From assembly GCA_015486615.1 (NCBI GenBank), contig WFRI01000079.1, positions 1 to 17,110 of the forward strand: 17,110 nucleotides of DNA. The letters are read 5' to 3'. Below are positions 1 to 6,966 of the stretch, one piece after another (the stretch's first letter is position 1; every line of letters starts with the position of its first letter). The notes below the pieces were generated by a model, which did not search any database, was not told the DNA's origin, and saw nothing but the letters and a program-made list of their open reading frames with translations. The position numbers were made by a program, and so were the translations under genes. Source of the stretch: Candidatus Omnitrophota bacterium (lineage in GTDB: Bacteria; Omnitrophota; Gorgyraeia; Duberdicusellales; Duberdicusellaceae).

Positions 1-73
1 ATATTGATATTAATGTAAAATTATAATATATTTTAAACCTTTCTACATTTTAATTTGCCTTCTTATTGGCACC

Positions 74-109
74 CGCCTCGGGGATAGAATGAATTTCACC
101 CCCGAGGTG
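74..109. repeat. CACCTCGGG inverted repeat, copy 1
   Basis: Arms CGCCTCGGGGAT and ACCCCCGAGGTG face each other across about 12 bases, with 10 of 12 positions complementary. The repeat abuts the terminator-like hairpin at 110-137. Related copies lie at 9721-9756 and 14729-14766 in the same order and orientation. It could be a second transcription-termination stem or a protein-binding palindrome; the sequence does not decide between them. Confidence 0.6.
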
Positions 110-137
110 TTAAAAAAGCACGCTAGTGCTTTTTTAA
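110..137 (-). terminator. Terminator-like hairpin, copy 1
   Basis: A perfect 12-bp stem (TTAAAAAAGCAC paired with GTGCTTTTTTAA) encloses a GCTA loop. The stem base is A/T-rich, so a U-rich run follows the GC core in either direction and it could terminate transcription from both sides. It lies about 230 bases past the aldolase-SCP2 stop. The same hairpin with variant stem and loop occurs at 4669-4692, 9757-9781 and 14801-14829, each time after the last gene of a transcription unit. Confidence 0.6.
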
Positions 138-170
138 CGGCAGCCTGCCCCGGAGCAAAGATGGACGGGG

Positions 171-364
171 TCATTTTGATTTTTGCACTCTGCATTTACT
201 GGAGTCTGCGCCATTAAGAATTTTTGGTAAACTGAAAAATCCTAAATCCGCAGTAGCCCGGGATATGCCCCGCAGACCAAAAGCAAACCCGCCGATTGAA
301 GCATATTTTATTCCGGCAGCGTTAAATCTCCCAATGGCTGCCCAATCCCGCCTCTGTCACTCAT
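171..364 (-). pseudogene. Possible small frameshifted gene after the aldolase
   Basis: An ATG (362-364) follows the TAA of the aldolase-SCP2 gene with no gap, like the coupled junctions elsewhere in this locus. Read as is, it gives only 18 codons and stops at 308-310. In another frame, an open stretch from 356 to 171 reads like a real protein, with a segment AAIGRFNAAGIKYASIGGFA and a run ending RVQKSK. Adding one base near 352-355 would join both into a protein of about 63 residues beginning MSDRRRDW. The glycine and small-residue pattern faintly recalls AtpZ/AtpI-type ATPase accessory proteins, but the similarity is too weak to assign. It may be a decayed gene, a sequencing indel, or chance. 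Confidence 0.25.
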
Positions 365-1354
365 TTATTCAACTTTCGCTTTTTCCCAGAGTTTAAATGT
401 TCTGACCATAACCGGATACCACTTGCTCATTCTGCTGAAATCGCCTTTTGTCTTCACTTTTCCCTGAGTCAAAGCCACAAAAGGGTCTATTTGGCGGTTA
501 AATACTTTCTTAAGAATATCCGGCCGGCCAATAATAACAAATTCTGCGTTGTCGTTATACTCAACCTTTTCTATTTTGCCCTGCCGATAATAAAAACATA
601 CTGCATAGCCTGTGCCTTGATTTTTAACAGCCAAAGTAGTAGTAAGGTTGTATTTCCTGCCTAAAGACTGCGCTTGTGTATCATTGTTTACTATCTCAAC
701 CAAAGCGTTTACGTGTTCCGGCGAAAGAAGTTTATAAGTTTTGCTGGGAGAAGATTCCTGTTCGGGCCCTTGTCCCGGAGCTTTTTCTTTTTGCAGGTTT
801 TTGGTATAAAACCCTATTTTGCACTGCTCTTCCAAAAGTTCTATTAAAGAAAACGGCTCTTTGAAATTTTCTCCAACAGATACTACTCCGTGCCTTTTCA
901 ATACAGCAATCTTGCTTGTTTCCAAGACAGAGATAACCGGCTGGATATCTGTTACTGTAGGCGTATGTTGTTCAACAACCGGAACTTTGCCTAAGTAAAA
1001 CTCTGCCTCAAAAGAAAAAATGTCCAATCCGGAAAAATAATTAAAAAAAGCCGTAGTAAAAGGCGAATGAGAATGCAGAATTACCTTTGTCTCCGGAAAT
1101 TTTTTGTAAATAGACAAATGCAAATCTTTTTCTGAAGTAATTTCGCCTTTCCCTTCCAAAACCCTGCCGTCTAAATCAACCAAAAGAATATCTTTATCTT
1201 CCAACTCGCCTAAATAAGTATCATGGCCGGTAATTAAAACCCTGTCTTTTTCCAGCCAGGCTGAAACGTTGCCGCTTTTAGCAGTAACAAAACCTCTCTC
1301 GTTGAGTTTCCTGCACCAGTAAATAATTTCTTTTTTTAGGCTTTCTTTGTCCAT
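365..1354 (-). CDS. Class II aldolase/adducin-family protein fused to an SCP2 domain
   Basis: The likely role is zinc-dependent cleavage of a ketose 1-phosphate such as 5-deoxyribulose 1-phosphate to dihydroxyacetone phosphate and an aldehyde. Residues 1-190 form a fuculose-aldolase-like domain: a phosphate-binding SGN (27-29), catalytic-position Glu75 in TSEKDLH, and zinc-ligand histidines His94 and His96 (LHSHSPF) and His155 (KRHGVV). A Pro/Gln-rich linker (about 190-205) leads to a C-terminal domain of about 120 residues resembling SCP2 sterol/lipid-carrier domains, including ALTQGKVKTKGDFSRM. The start is placed at the ATG at 1354 because GGAGGAG lies four bases upstream; an ATG eight codons earlier lacks such a site. 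It is the last intact gene of unit D, after the MtnA-like pair, consistent with the isomerase-to-aldolase order of 5'-deoxyadenosine salvage. The lipid-binding fusion is odd for a soluble sugar-phosphate enzyme. The domain calls are firm; the substrate is inferred. Confidence 0.82.
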   Translation of the reverse strand: MDKESLKKEIIYWCRKLNERGFVTAKSGNVSAWLEKDRVLITGHDTYLGELEDKDILLVDLDGRVLEGKGEITSEKDLHLSIYKKFPETKVILHSHSPFTTAFFNYFSGLDIFSFEAEFYLGKVPVVEQHTPTVTDIQPVISVLETSKIAVLKRHGVVSVGENFKEPFSLIELLEEQCKIGFYTKNLQKEKAPGQGPEQESSPSKTYKLLSPEHVNALVEIVNNDTQAQSLGRKYNLTTTLAVKNQGTGYAVCFYYRQGKIEKVEYNDNAEFVIIGRPDILKKVFNRQIDPFVALTQGKVKTKGDFSRMSKWYPVMVRTFKLWEKAKVE

Positions 1355-1443
1355 TTTTCTCCTCCGGAATAAATTCACTGATTACATTGATATCCTGAGC
1401 ACTGACTGCGCTGATTTAATTTAATTCTGCTAATAGAATATCT

Positions 1444-1890
1444 TTATGTCTCCAAAACTTCATATTCAGCCGGCTCAACACTGCCGCGGCCTATTACCGG
1501 CCTGCCGCCTAAACTTCCTGCGTCTTTATCTTTTATTTCCTGCCAGCATATTTCCGCCTCCCGAAAAATTTTAATTGGCAGGTTATGAATTTTTGCCAGA
1601 AGCCAGACATACAAACTCCCGCTTACGCCTTTTATTATACCATTTTCTCTACGGCAAAAAAGCACAATTTCCCGGACTGCTTTTTGGTAAAAAAGATGGC
1701 CTATAGTATTATCTGTGCAATAAACTACTCTAATCCCCTGCTTTTCCAGTAAAGGCTTATTATGAATTAATCCCAATAAATAAGGCCTATTTTCGCAAAT
1801 GACAACTTGTTTTGCCTGAAGCTTAAGGTATTCTACTCCCTCACCGGACACAGGCCCCCAAATTAAAACAGCATTGCTTACCTTTTTCAC
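1444..1890 (-). CDS. Degenerate half-length MtnA/IF2B-family paralogue
   Basis: This 148-residue protein aligns by eye with the C-terminal Rossmann half of the MtnA-like protein encoded just upstream. CENRPYLLG (about 32-40) matches SETRPYLQG, CTDNTIGHLF matches the CDSQAARL region, and LLAKIHNLP matches VLARYFNIP. It lacks the N-terminal half, and both catalytic positions appear changed: the TICNVNG Cys is Gly in the equivalent IWGPVSG, and the GADR Asp is lost in LFCRRENG. The Asn-Lys of NKTGT is not kept either. It starts with GTG, overlapping the stop of the upstream gene as GTGA, so the two are translationally coupled. This points to a partner or regulatory subunit rather than an enzyme. 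The last 25 residues, after LGGRPVIGRG, resemble nothing I recognise. Family membership is fairly secure; function is unknown. Confidence 0.7.
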   Translation of the reverse strand: MKKVSNAVLIWGPVSGEGVEYLKLQAKQVVICENRPYLLGLIHNKPLLEKQGIRVVYCTDNTIGHLFYQKAVREIVLFCRRENGIIKGVSGSLYVWLLAKIHNLPIKIFREAEICWQEIKDKDAGSLGGRPVIGRGSVEPAEYEVLET

Positions 1891-2801
1891 AATTTCAGCC
1901 CTAACTTCACCGCCTCGGTTATATACCTGCCTTCAATTATATCAAAAGCGGGGTAAAATGCCGGACAGGATATCTGCCTCTCTAAATACATAAAAACTTC
2001 CCTGCCCGGCCGCTGTTCTATTTTGACAGAAGTAATATCTATATCCAAAGGATATTGGATCAAAGCAAAAAACGGAATGTTAAAATACCTGGCCAAAACA
2101 GCCAATGCATAAGTGCCGGTTTTATTAATAATTCCGCCTCTTAAAGACGCTCTGTCAGCGCCGGTTATAACTGCATTAACTTTTCCCTCTTTCATAAGCC
2201 GGGCGGCCTGACTGTCACAGATTAAATAACAAGGGATATTTTCCCTGTTTAGTTCCCAGAAAGTAAGCCGGCTGCCCTGTAAATAAGGCCGTGTTTCGCT
2301 TACATAAAAAAACACCTCTTTATTCTTCTGCCGCAGAGCGTAATAAAGGTATATCAATTCTCCGTTTACATTGCAAATAGTAAGGATACGGCTTTTGTTT
2401 TTTAGTTTGCGGCTTAAGTATTCGGCGCGCTTTTTCCTGGCTTCGTCAAACTCAGCCGCAAAAAGTTCAATTGATTTGCGGGTGTCTTTAGTAAAAGAGT
2501 CGGCTCTGTTTAATATTCCTGCTAAACTGAAAAAGTCAAAAGTAGGCCTTTTTTCTTTGAATTTCTCAGCAAGGGTTTCAAAGGGTTTTGAGCCGGCAAA
2601 CAAAAGGCAGGAATAAAAAAACAAAAAAACCTGTCCTAACGAACGGGTTTTCATTTGTTCCAAAACCCAAAGCGCCTGTTTTAAACTGCTGACTTCAATG
2701 TATTTCTCTTCAAAAGGAAGCGCTGTTTCGTCTAAAACTAATATTTTACTTCCCTTTAATCTAACAGGAAAAAGCAAAGGGCTTTTGGCTGGAAAAGGCA
2801 T
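1887..2801 (-). CDS. MtnA-like sugar 1-phosphate isomerase (IF2B-related family)
   Basis: It probably isomerises an aldose 1-phosphate (5-methylthioribose or 5-deoxyribose 1-phosphate) to the 1-phosphoketose. Family hallmarks are visible: LVLDETALPFEEKYIE (21-36) near the N-terminus, catalytic-type Cys143 in TICNVNG, ETRPYLQGSRLT (169-180), Asp216 in ITGADRAS, the NKTGTYALAVLAR block (226-238), and IEQRPGREV (about 261-269), equivalent to the IEeR.p.EV of MtnA. At 304 residues it is shorter than typical MtnA (about 340-370). The usual RGAP motif of the N-terminal domain is replaced by TRSLG (52-56), which could change phosphate or substrate binding. It lies three bases after the aminotransferase stop, with no clear Shine-Dalgarno site, so translation is probably coupled. 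The next genes are its degenerate paralogue and a class II aldolase. The isomerase family is secure; the exact substrate is inferred from context. Confidence 0.82.
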   Translation of the reverse strand: MPFPAKSPLLFPVRLKGSKILVLDETALPFEEKYIEVSSLKQALWVLEQMKTRSLGQVFLFFYSCLLFAGSKPFETLAEKFKEKRPTFDFFSLAGILNRADSFTKDTRKSIELFAAEFDEARKKRAEYLSRKLKNKSRILTICNVNGELIYLYYALRQKNKEVFFYVSETRPYLQGSRLTFWELNRENIPCYLICDSQAARLMKEGKVNAVITGADRASLRGGIINKTGTYALAVLARYFNIPFFALIQYPLDIDITSVKIEQRPGREVFMYLERQISCPAFYPAFDIIEGRYITEAVKLGLKL

Positions 2802-2804
2802 TAT

Positions 2805-3617
2805 TTACAACTGGTCTATAACATTTCTATATCCGGAAAGTATATCCAGGGAAACTTTCCCGGGCCGGCCGCCTGAAATCTTGCGGGAATCCGCCTCAAC
2901 CAGAGGCATAACTTCCATAAGCGAACTTGTAAGAAACGCCTCATCAGCACTGAGCAAATCGCCTAACAGGAACCTGCCTTCCTCTAACTTATACCCTTTG
3001 GCTTTTACAACTTCTATAACTTTCTGCCGGGTAATGCCGGCTAATATCCCGCAGTCCAAAGAAGGTGTAAATACAGTTTTGCCCTTTACAAAAAAAAGGT
3101 TGGTCCGGCTGCCTTCGGCCAAAAAACCTTCCTCGTTTAAAAACAGCGCTTCGTCTGCGCCTTTATCTTGGGCTAATTTCCAGGAGTATCTGCTATCTAA
3201 ATAGCTAACGGGCTTAATGCCCGATAAAGGATGCTGAGAATTTCTCCTAATCGGCGAGATAATGGCTTTAACGCCTTTTTGATAATTCTCAGCCGGGTAA
3301 TAATTGAAAGGCGCAGTATGAATAATACATCCTGTGCTCTTTCTTTTCTTAAACACAGTTATCCGGCAGTAAGCGTTATCTAAATTGTTTATGTCTAAAA
3401 GCCCGGTTACCTCTTTTTTAAAATCTACATCCGGCAGGGACAAGAATATTTTTTCGCAGCCTTTTTTAAGCCGGTCTATGTGCTCGTCTAAAAATGCCGG
3501 TTTCCTGCTGTAAATCCTCAAAGTTTCAAACACTCCCCAGCCGAACAAAAACCCCGGCTCTAAAATATCTTCATACACGCCAGCCTCAACGATATCTTTA
3601 TTAAGGTAAAATTTCAT
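2805..3617 (-). CDS. Class IV PLP aminotransferase / aminodeoxychorismate lyase-like
   Basis: This pyridoxal-phosphate enzyme of fold type IV includes branched-chain aminotransferases, D-amino-acid aminotransferases and 4-amino-4-deoxychorismate lyase (PabC). Lys135 in SGIKPVSYLDS is the likely Schiff-base lysine. AEGSRTNLFFV (167-177) and TPSLDCGILAGITR (about 184-197) are the glutamate/PLP-phosphate and GitR motifs of the family. Its 270 residues match PabC and D-amino-acid aminotransferase more than the longer branched-chain enzymes. The start overlaps the amidohydrolase stop as ATGA. In a polyketide locus it might supply an amino-aryl starter (4-aminobenzoate) or install an amine; no chorismate amination gene is in the window, so this is only a possibility. 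The sequence alone does not discriminate lyase from aminotransferase. Confidence 0.85.
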   Translation of the reverse strand: MKFYLNKDIVEAGVYEDILEPGFLFGWGVFETLRIYSRKPAFLDEHIDRLKKGCEKIFLSLPDVDFKKEVTGLLDINNLDNAYCRITVFKKRKSTGCIIHTAPFNYYPAENYQKGVKAIISPIRRNSQHPLSGIKPVSYLDSRYSWKLAQDKGADEALFLNEEGFLAEGSRTNLFFVKGKTVFTPSLDCGILAGITRQKVIEVVKAKGYKLEEGRFLLGDLLSADEAFLTSSLMEVMPLVEADSRKISGGRPGKVSLDILSGYRNVIDQL

Positions 3618-4507
3618 ACTCCTAAAATCTCCCTGAAGTTTTTAAACAGAATTCTTTCCCTATCCTCCTGCCTCAGGAACTCTAAACAGCTTATCTGGGA
3701 AGATATATCCTGGTTTGCCGGATAATCCGAGCCGAAAAGAACATGGGAAGGCTCAAAAAACTCAACTGCCATTTCTGCCATCTTCTTTGACCTAATGCCT
3801 GACAAATCAACATAGGCTTTTTTCATAATTGAAGAAGGCTTTGTCTTTAAATCTTTAATCATGCCTCTCTGCCTAAGCATAGCGTAAACTCCGTCAAACC
3901 TGTCTTTTAAAAAAGGAATAACTCCTCCCAATGAAGAGAATACAACTTTCAAATTCGGAAATTCTTCAAAGATTCCCTCCATCATAAAAATTCCCAAACA
4001 CATAGAAACATCAAAACTGTATTCCAAAACCGGCATAAGCAAAGGGTCTTTTACCCTTTCAAAACCTATGGGATTTATTATCTGCGGGTGGATAAACACT
4101 GCAAGGCTGTATTTCTCAGCAAAACCGAAAATTCCTCCCGCCCTTTCCGCAAAAAATCTCCCCTCATAACTGGAAGGCAGGCTTATGCTCTTAAACCCGG
4201 ATTCTTTTAAATCTTTGAAGACCTTCTCTTCTCCTGCCTCCTCTAAATTGACTATTGCTGAAGCCGCTATTCTGCTGTTCTCTTCCATAAGTAAACGCAT
4301 CCGAGAGTTGTAGGTTTCGACTAATTTCTGCCAGCCTATTTTTTTGTGCGCATCGGTTGAAGGATAGACAATATGCACATATTCAATATCATTGTCTTCC
4401 AAAAACTTCAAAAAAGCCTGTTTGTCAGCCCATACCCCTTTAAAAAAAGAAGTATGGCCGGCTATTTCTTCCGGAATAAAATGAGTATGAAAATCGTTTA
4501 CGGCCAT
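3614..4507 (-). CDS. Amidohydrolase-2 family protein (ACMSD/decarboxylase-like TIM barrel)
   Basis: This is a 297-residue member of the amidohydrolase-2 family, which contains non-oxidative decarboxylases of aromatic acids and lactone hydrolases. It opens with the metal-binding HxH (His7, His9 in DFHTHF), has a third candidate ligand at His140 (VFIHPQ) and the metal aspartate Asp261 in LFGSDYPAN. The segment that usually reads HlGG, holding a catalytic His, reads SSLGG (191-195) here, so that His is missing. Activity may therefore be altered or a different residue used. It is the first gene of unit D, with a weak Shine-Dalgarno site, and overlaps the aminotransferase by four bases. In this setting a decarboxylase or hydrolase acting on an aromatic acid or lactone intermediate is plausible, but no substrate can be named. 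Confidence 0.8.
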   Translation of the reverse strand: MAVNDFHTHFIPEEIAGHTSFFKGVWADKQAFLKFLEDNDIEYVHIVYPSTDAHKKIGWQKLVETYNSRMRLLMEENSRIAASAIVNLEEAGEEKVFKDLKESGFKSISLPSSYEGRFFAERAGGIFGFAEKYSLAVFIHPQIINPIGFERVKDPLLMPVLEYSFDVSMCLGIFMMEGIFEEFPNLKVVFSSLGGVIPFLKDRFDGVYAMLRQRGMIKDLKTKPSSIMKKAYVDLSGIRSKKMAEMAVEFFEPSHVLFGSDYPANQDISSQISCLEFLRQEDRERILFKNFREILGV

Positions 4508-4703
4508 AACTATCTCTTAACCTGCCAATATGCGACAAAAGTATTCGTAACGGTTTTGTTGCATCATAGCAAACTGGTGCTCTGGAACATGGGGCACTGG
4601 TGCTCTGCCTCTAAATCTAAACCTTGCTCTAAATCTTGCTCTCAGCCTAGGCCTTAGGGCCTTGAGATTAAAAAGCGCGTTAGCGCTTTTTAGCGGCAGT
4701 TTG
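4508..4703. other. Intergenic region between units C and D, with short direct repeats
   Basis: This 196-base gap separates the radical SAM gene from the amidohydrolase gene. Besides the terminator-like hairpin at 4669-4692 it contains two direct copies of ACTGGTGCTCTG (4573-4584 and 4596-4607), followed by degenerate TTGCTCTAAATC-type repeats (about 4604-4645) and a small AGGCC-TTAG-GGCCT hairpin near 4649-4662. It lacks the CACCTCGGG inverted repeat and the 56-base leader found in the other intergenic regions. Any promoter for unit D must lie here, but I see no convincing -35/-10 pair. Confidence 0.55.
4669..4692 (-). terminator. Terminator-like hairpin, copy 4
   Basis: A perfect 10-bp stem (TAAAAAGCGC paired with GCGCTTTTTA) encloses a GTTA loop, 11 bases after the radical SAM stop codon. 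Read in the gene direction the GC core is followed by TTTTTA, as in an intrinsic terminator, and its symmetry allows function both ways. It shares its core and loop type with the hairpins at 110-137, 9757-9781 and 14801-14829. Confidence 0.65.
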
Positions 4704-6170
4704 CTAAATATGCTTTTCTCCCTTAACAGCGCCGGCTTCCCACTTAGTAACTCCCTGCATAACATCCTGAAAACAGAGTTTTGCCAAAGGGTCAAAGTTA
4801 GAAGTCATAATCCTTTGAACCCTGCCCGGTTTGGAATAAAACTCCCTCATACACCAGGCTCCCAGCCTGCCGTAATCTTCCATTGTCAAATAGTCCGTGT
4901 CCATTACAGGGTGTAAAAAATCCCATTTTAGAAAATCTATCTTTTTAGGATCTAACTTGCCTCTCCTTACTCTGTCCCTCCATATAGGAGAATTAGGCGC
5001 AGGAGTAACATAGCCTATCCACAATATATCCGGATCAACTGCGTCAGTAAATTCAAACCTCTGCTTAATTATCTGCTCTGTGTCATAGTCAAACCCCATC
5101 ATAATATCAGCAACTATGGCTATGTCGTTAGCCCTAAGTATATCTATAGTCTTCTTAATCTGGTCAATTGTTATGCCTTTGGCTATTTTTTTCAGTTCTT
5201 CCGGCGTTGTAACCTCAATCCCAAAAACCCCCATAAAAAGCCCGGATTTTTTCATAAGCGGCAGAATCTTTTCGCAGTTTACCCAATCCACTGCTCTCCC
5301 TAAAGAGACCCATTTTATCGGATTGCTGGACTCAAGTTTTAATCTGCAAAATTTTTCTACTCTCTTAGGAGTAACATTAAAATTGTCATCCTGAATAACC
5401 ACGACTTTAATCCCGTATTTATTGTGCAAAATATCCAATTCTTCAATAACCCTTTCCGGTGATTTTGCCCTCCACTTTAAGAAATCATTAGGGCTTCGAG
5501 GGTCGTACTGGTCCCATTCGTAACAAAAAGTGCAGGCAGAAGGACAACCCCGGGAGGTTACCATCTCTACAAACGGCTTCCAATGAGTATGGCCTACATA
5601 TTTGTCCATAGGAAACAAATCATAAGCCGGAAGCGGCAGGCTGTCTAAATCTTGATTTAACTGCCTGTGTGGAGAAAGCACAGCTTTGCCGTTTTCGTCC
5701 CTATAGGCAATTCCGGGGATGTCTTTAACGCTTTTTCCTTTGTCCAAAGCCTCTATTAAATCCCCAAAAGCACCTTCCTCGGCAATAATTACATAATCTA
5801 TAAACGGGTATTCGTTTAAAGTATAATCGGGCATAGAAGAAAACCATAGCCCCCCGAAAATAATAATGGTTTTGGGCAGAATCTGTTTTATCCTTTTTGC
5901 GGATTCTAAAAAGTAATGAATAATTGCAAACCCGCCGTAAGAATGAAGCATATCTCCGATAACTACAACATCCGGGTTATTCTCTTTGATTTTCTCAATC
6001 ATCTCGTCCATATCAATTTCCCATGCCCGGCAGTCCAAAACAGAAATATCTGAATATCCCCGGGTTTCCCTTATATAAGCCCCCCACTGGGCATACAATT
6101 GGTTAGGAGCAACATGTTTGCCATGGGTAGCCCATGCTCCTACTTTTGGCATAACAAACTGAATTTTCAT
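4704..6170 (-). CDS. B12-binding-domain radical SAM protein (BchE-like architecture)
   Basis: Residues 1-150 form a Rossmann-like B12-binding domain (PDVVVIGDMLHSYGG at 66-80, IIIFGGLWF at 102-110). The radical SAM core follows, with the 4Fe-4S cluster cysteines Cys209, Cys213 and Cys216 in RGCPSACTFC. The 488-residue length and order match class B radical SAM enzymes and the anaerobic cyclase BchE. Such proteins generate a 5'-deoxyadenosyl radical, and some carry out methylation, ring formation or water-derived oxygenation. The B12 domain lacks a classic DxHxxG, as many of these do. It has a strong AAGGAGGAG site 3 bases before the ATG and ends unit C, 34 bases after the SDR gene. No oxygenase is present, so it is the best candidate for tailoring the polyketide. 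It would also be a local source of 5'-deoxyadenosine. The reaction is unknown. Confidence 0.88.
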   Translation of the reverse strand: MKIQFVMPKVGAWATHGKHVAPNQLYAQWGAYIRETRGYSDISVLDCRAWEIDMDEMIEKIKENNPDVVVIGDMLHSYGGFAIIHYFLESAKRIKQILPKTIIIFGGLWFSSMPDYTLNEYPFIDYVIIAEEGAFGDLIEALDKGKSVKDIPGIAYRDENGKAVLSPHRQLNQDLDSLPLPAYDLFPMDKYVGHTHWKPFVEMVTSRGCPSACTFCYEWDQYDPRSPNDFLKWRAKSPERVIEELDILHNKYGIKVVVIQDDNFNVTPKRVEKFCRLKLESSNPIKWVSLGRAVDWVNCEKILPLMKKSGLFMGVFGIEVTTPEELKKIAKGITIDQIKKTIDILRANDIAIVADIMMGFDYDTEQIIKQRFEFTDAVDPDILWIGYVTPAPNSPIWRDRVRRGKLDPKKIDFLKWDFLHPVMDTDYLTMEDYGRLGAWCMREFYSKPGRVQRIMTSNFDPLAKLCFQDVMQGVTKWEAGAVKGEKHI

Positions 6171-6204
6171 CTTCTCCTCCTTCTTCTGGGTTTACTTATT
6201 ACTG

Positions 6205-6966
6205 TTATTTATCCGGATGCTCCTGCTTAAATGGAATAACCGGTTTTTTCCACGGCGTCCTTTGGTTAATAACTGCCAGTTCCAAAGGACAGACATTAGC
6301 CGGCTGTTTCAAAGCAAAAACAACTGCATCAGCAGCGGTTTCAGGCTGCATAAGCCTGCCCTGCTCTTTGGAAACATCTCTAAGCCGGCCGGTTAAAGGA
6401 GTCTGCGTAACTCCCGGGAAAATAGAAGTAACTTTTAAACCAAAATCCCGCATTTCCCAAAAAAGCCCTTTGGCAAAGGAACGCAAAGCCACTTTCAAAG
6501 AGGTATAAACAATAAAATTGCGCGGGGGCGGGTCAACCATAACCGAGCCGCTGGTAATATTTACTATGTGCCCAAAGTTCTGCTCTTTCATAATTTCTGC
6601 TGTTAACCGGCTAAGCATCACATAACTGTAATAATTAGTATACATCACTTTTTCTATGTCCTCTTTCGGCTGCTGCCAAAAAGGATATTGGCTGGATACT
6701 CCTGCCCCGTTTATAAGAATATCTACTTTGCCAAATCTTTCTTGTGCGGTTTTTACTAAATTCTCCAAATCAGCAAGTTTAGTCACGTCGCATTTTACAG
6801 TCTCAATCCGCACGCCGGAAAATTCTGCCTTTAATTCTTCCATCTTCTCAACCCTTCTGGCACCCAAAACCATATTTATGCCTTCGGCTGCAAGTTTTTC
6901 TACAACAGCCCTGCCAATTCCGCCGGTAGCCCCGGTTACAATTGCAGTTTTTCCTTTAAGCGGCAT
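6205..6966 (-). CDS. Short-chain dehydrogenase/reductase, probable polyketide ketoreductase
   Basis: This 253-residue classical SDR reduces a carbonyl using NAD(P)H. The cofactor motif TGATGGIG spans 11-18, with NGAG at 86-89. The catalytic set is Ser139/Ser141 (ITSGS), Tyr154 and Lys158 (YTSLK). A basic ARR at 36-38 after the second strand suggests NADPH preference. The start is set at 6966, where AAAGGGGG precedes the ATG by about six bases; an upstream ATG at 6999 lies inside the MFS gene and lacks a site. It overlaps the MFS gene by 11 bases. In type II polyketide pathways SDRs of this kind reduce the C9 carbonyl before first-ring closure, the most economical reading here. FabG-like or tailoring roles remain possible. 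Confidence 0.85.
   Translation of the reverse strand: MPLKGKTAIVTGATGGIGRAVVEKLAAEGINMVLGARRVEKMEELKAEFSGVRIETVKCDVTKLADLENLVKTAQERFGKVDILINGAGVSSQYPFWQQPKEDIEKVMYTNYYSYVMLSRLTAEIMKEQNFGHIVNITSGSVMVDPPPRNFIVYTSLKVALRSFAKGLFWEMRDFGLKVTSIFPGVTQTPLTGRLRDVSKEQGRLMQPETAADAVVFALKQPANVCPLELAVINQRTPWKKPVIPFKQEHPDK

Larger units (their letters stand above)
1..364. other. Intergenic region after the aldolase-SCP2 gene
   Basis: This 364-base stretch holds no intact gene. From left to right it contains an AT-rich tract (17-41) nearly identical to one at 9674-9698, a GCCTTCTTA..GGCACCC block (57-74) shared with 14712-14729, a CCTCGGGG inverted repeat (74-109), a perfect 12-bp hairpin (110-137), and about 225 bases (138-364) that look like a small frameshifted coding sequence on the minus strand. 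The left part is therefore another copy of the cassette that separates the transcription units elsewhere in the window. A further minus-strand transcription unit may begin to the left of position 1. Confidence 0.6.

Noticed and set aside
2698..3204. 168-codon plus-strand open frame
   Set aside because: It lies antisense to the aminotransferase and isomerase genes, whose motifs are clear. Its composition is that of a reverse-strand shadow.
4517..4795. Minus-strand open frame with an Arg-rich repeat (RARFRARFRFRGRAP)
   Set aside because: It overlaps the end of the radical SAM gene in another frame, runs through the terminator hairpin, and its repeats come from the short TTGCTCTAAATC-type DNA repeats. 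No ribosome binding site is present.
4704..6170. Locus read as a ladderane-type lipid cluster because of FabF-like, ACP and B12-radical SAM genes
   Set aside because: The aromatase/cyclase, PF04199 cyclase and KS/CLF pair point to aromatic polyketide chemistry, and no FabZ or desaturase-like phytoene enzymes are present.
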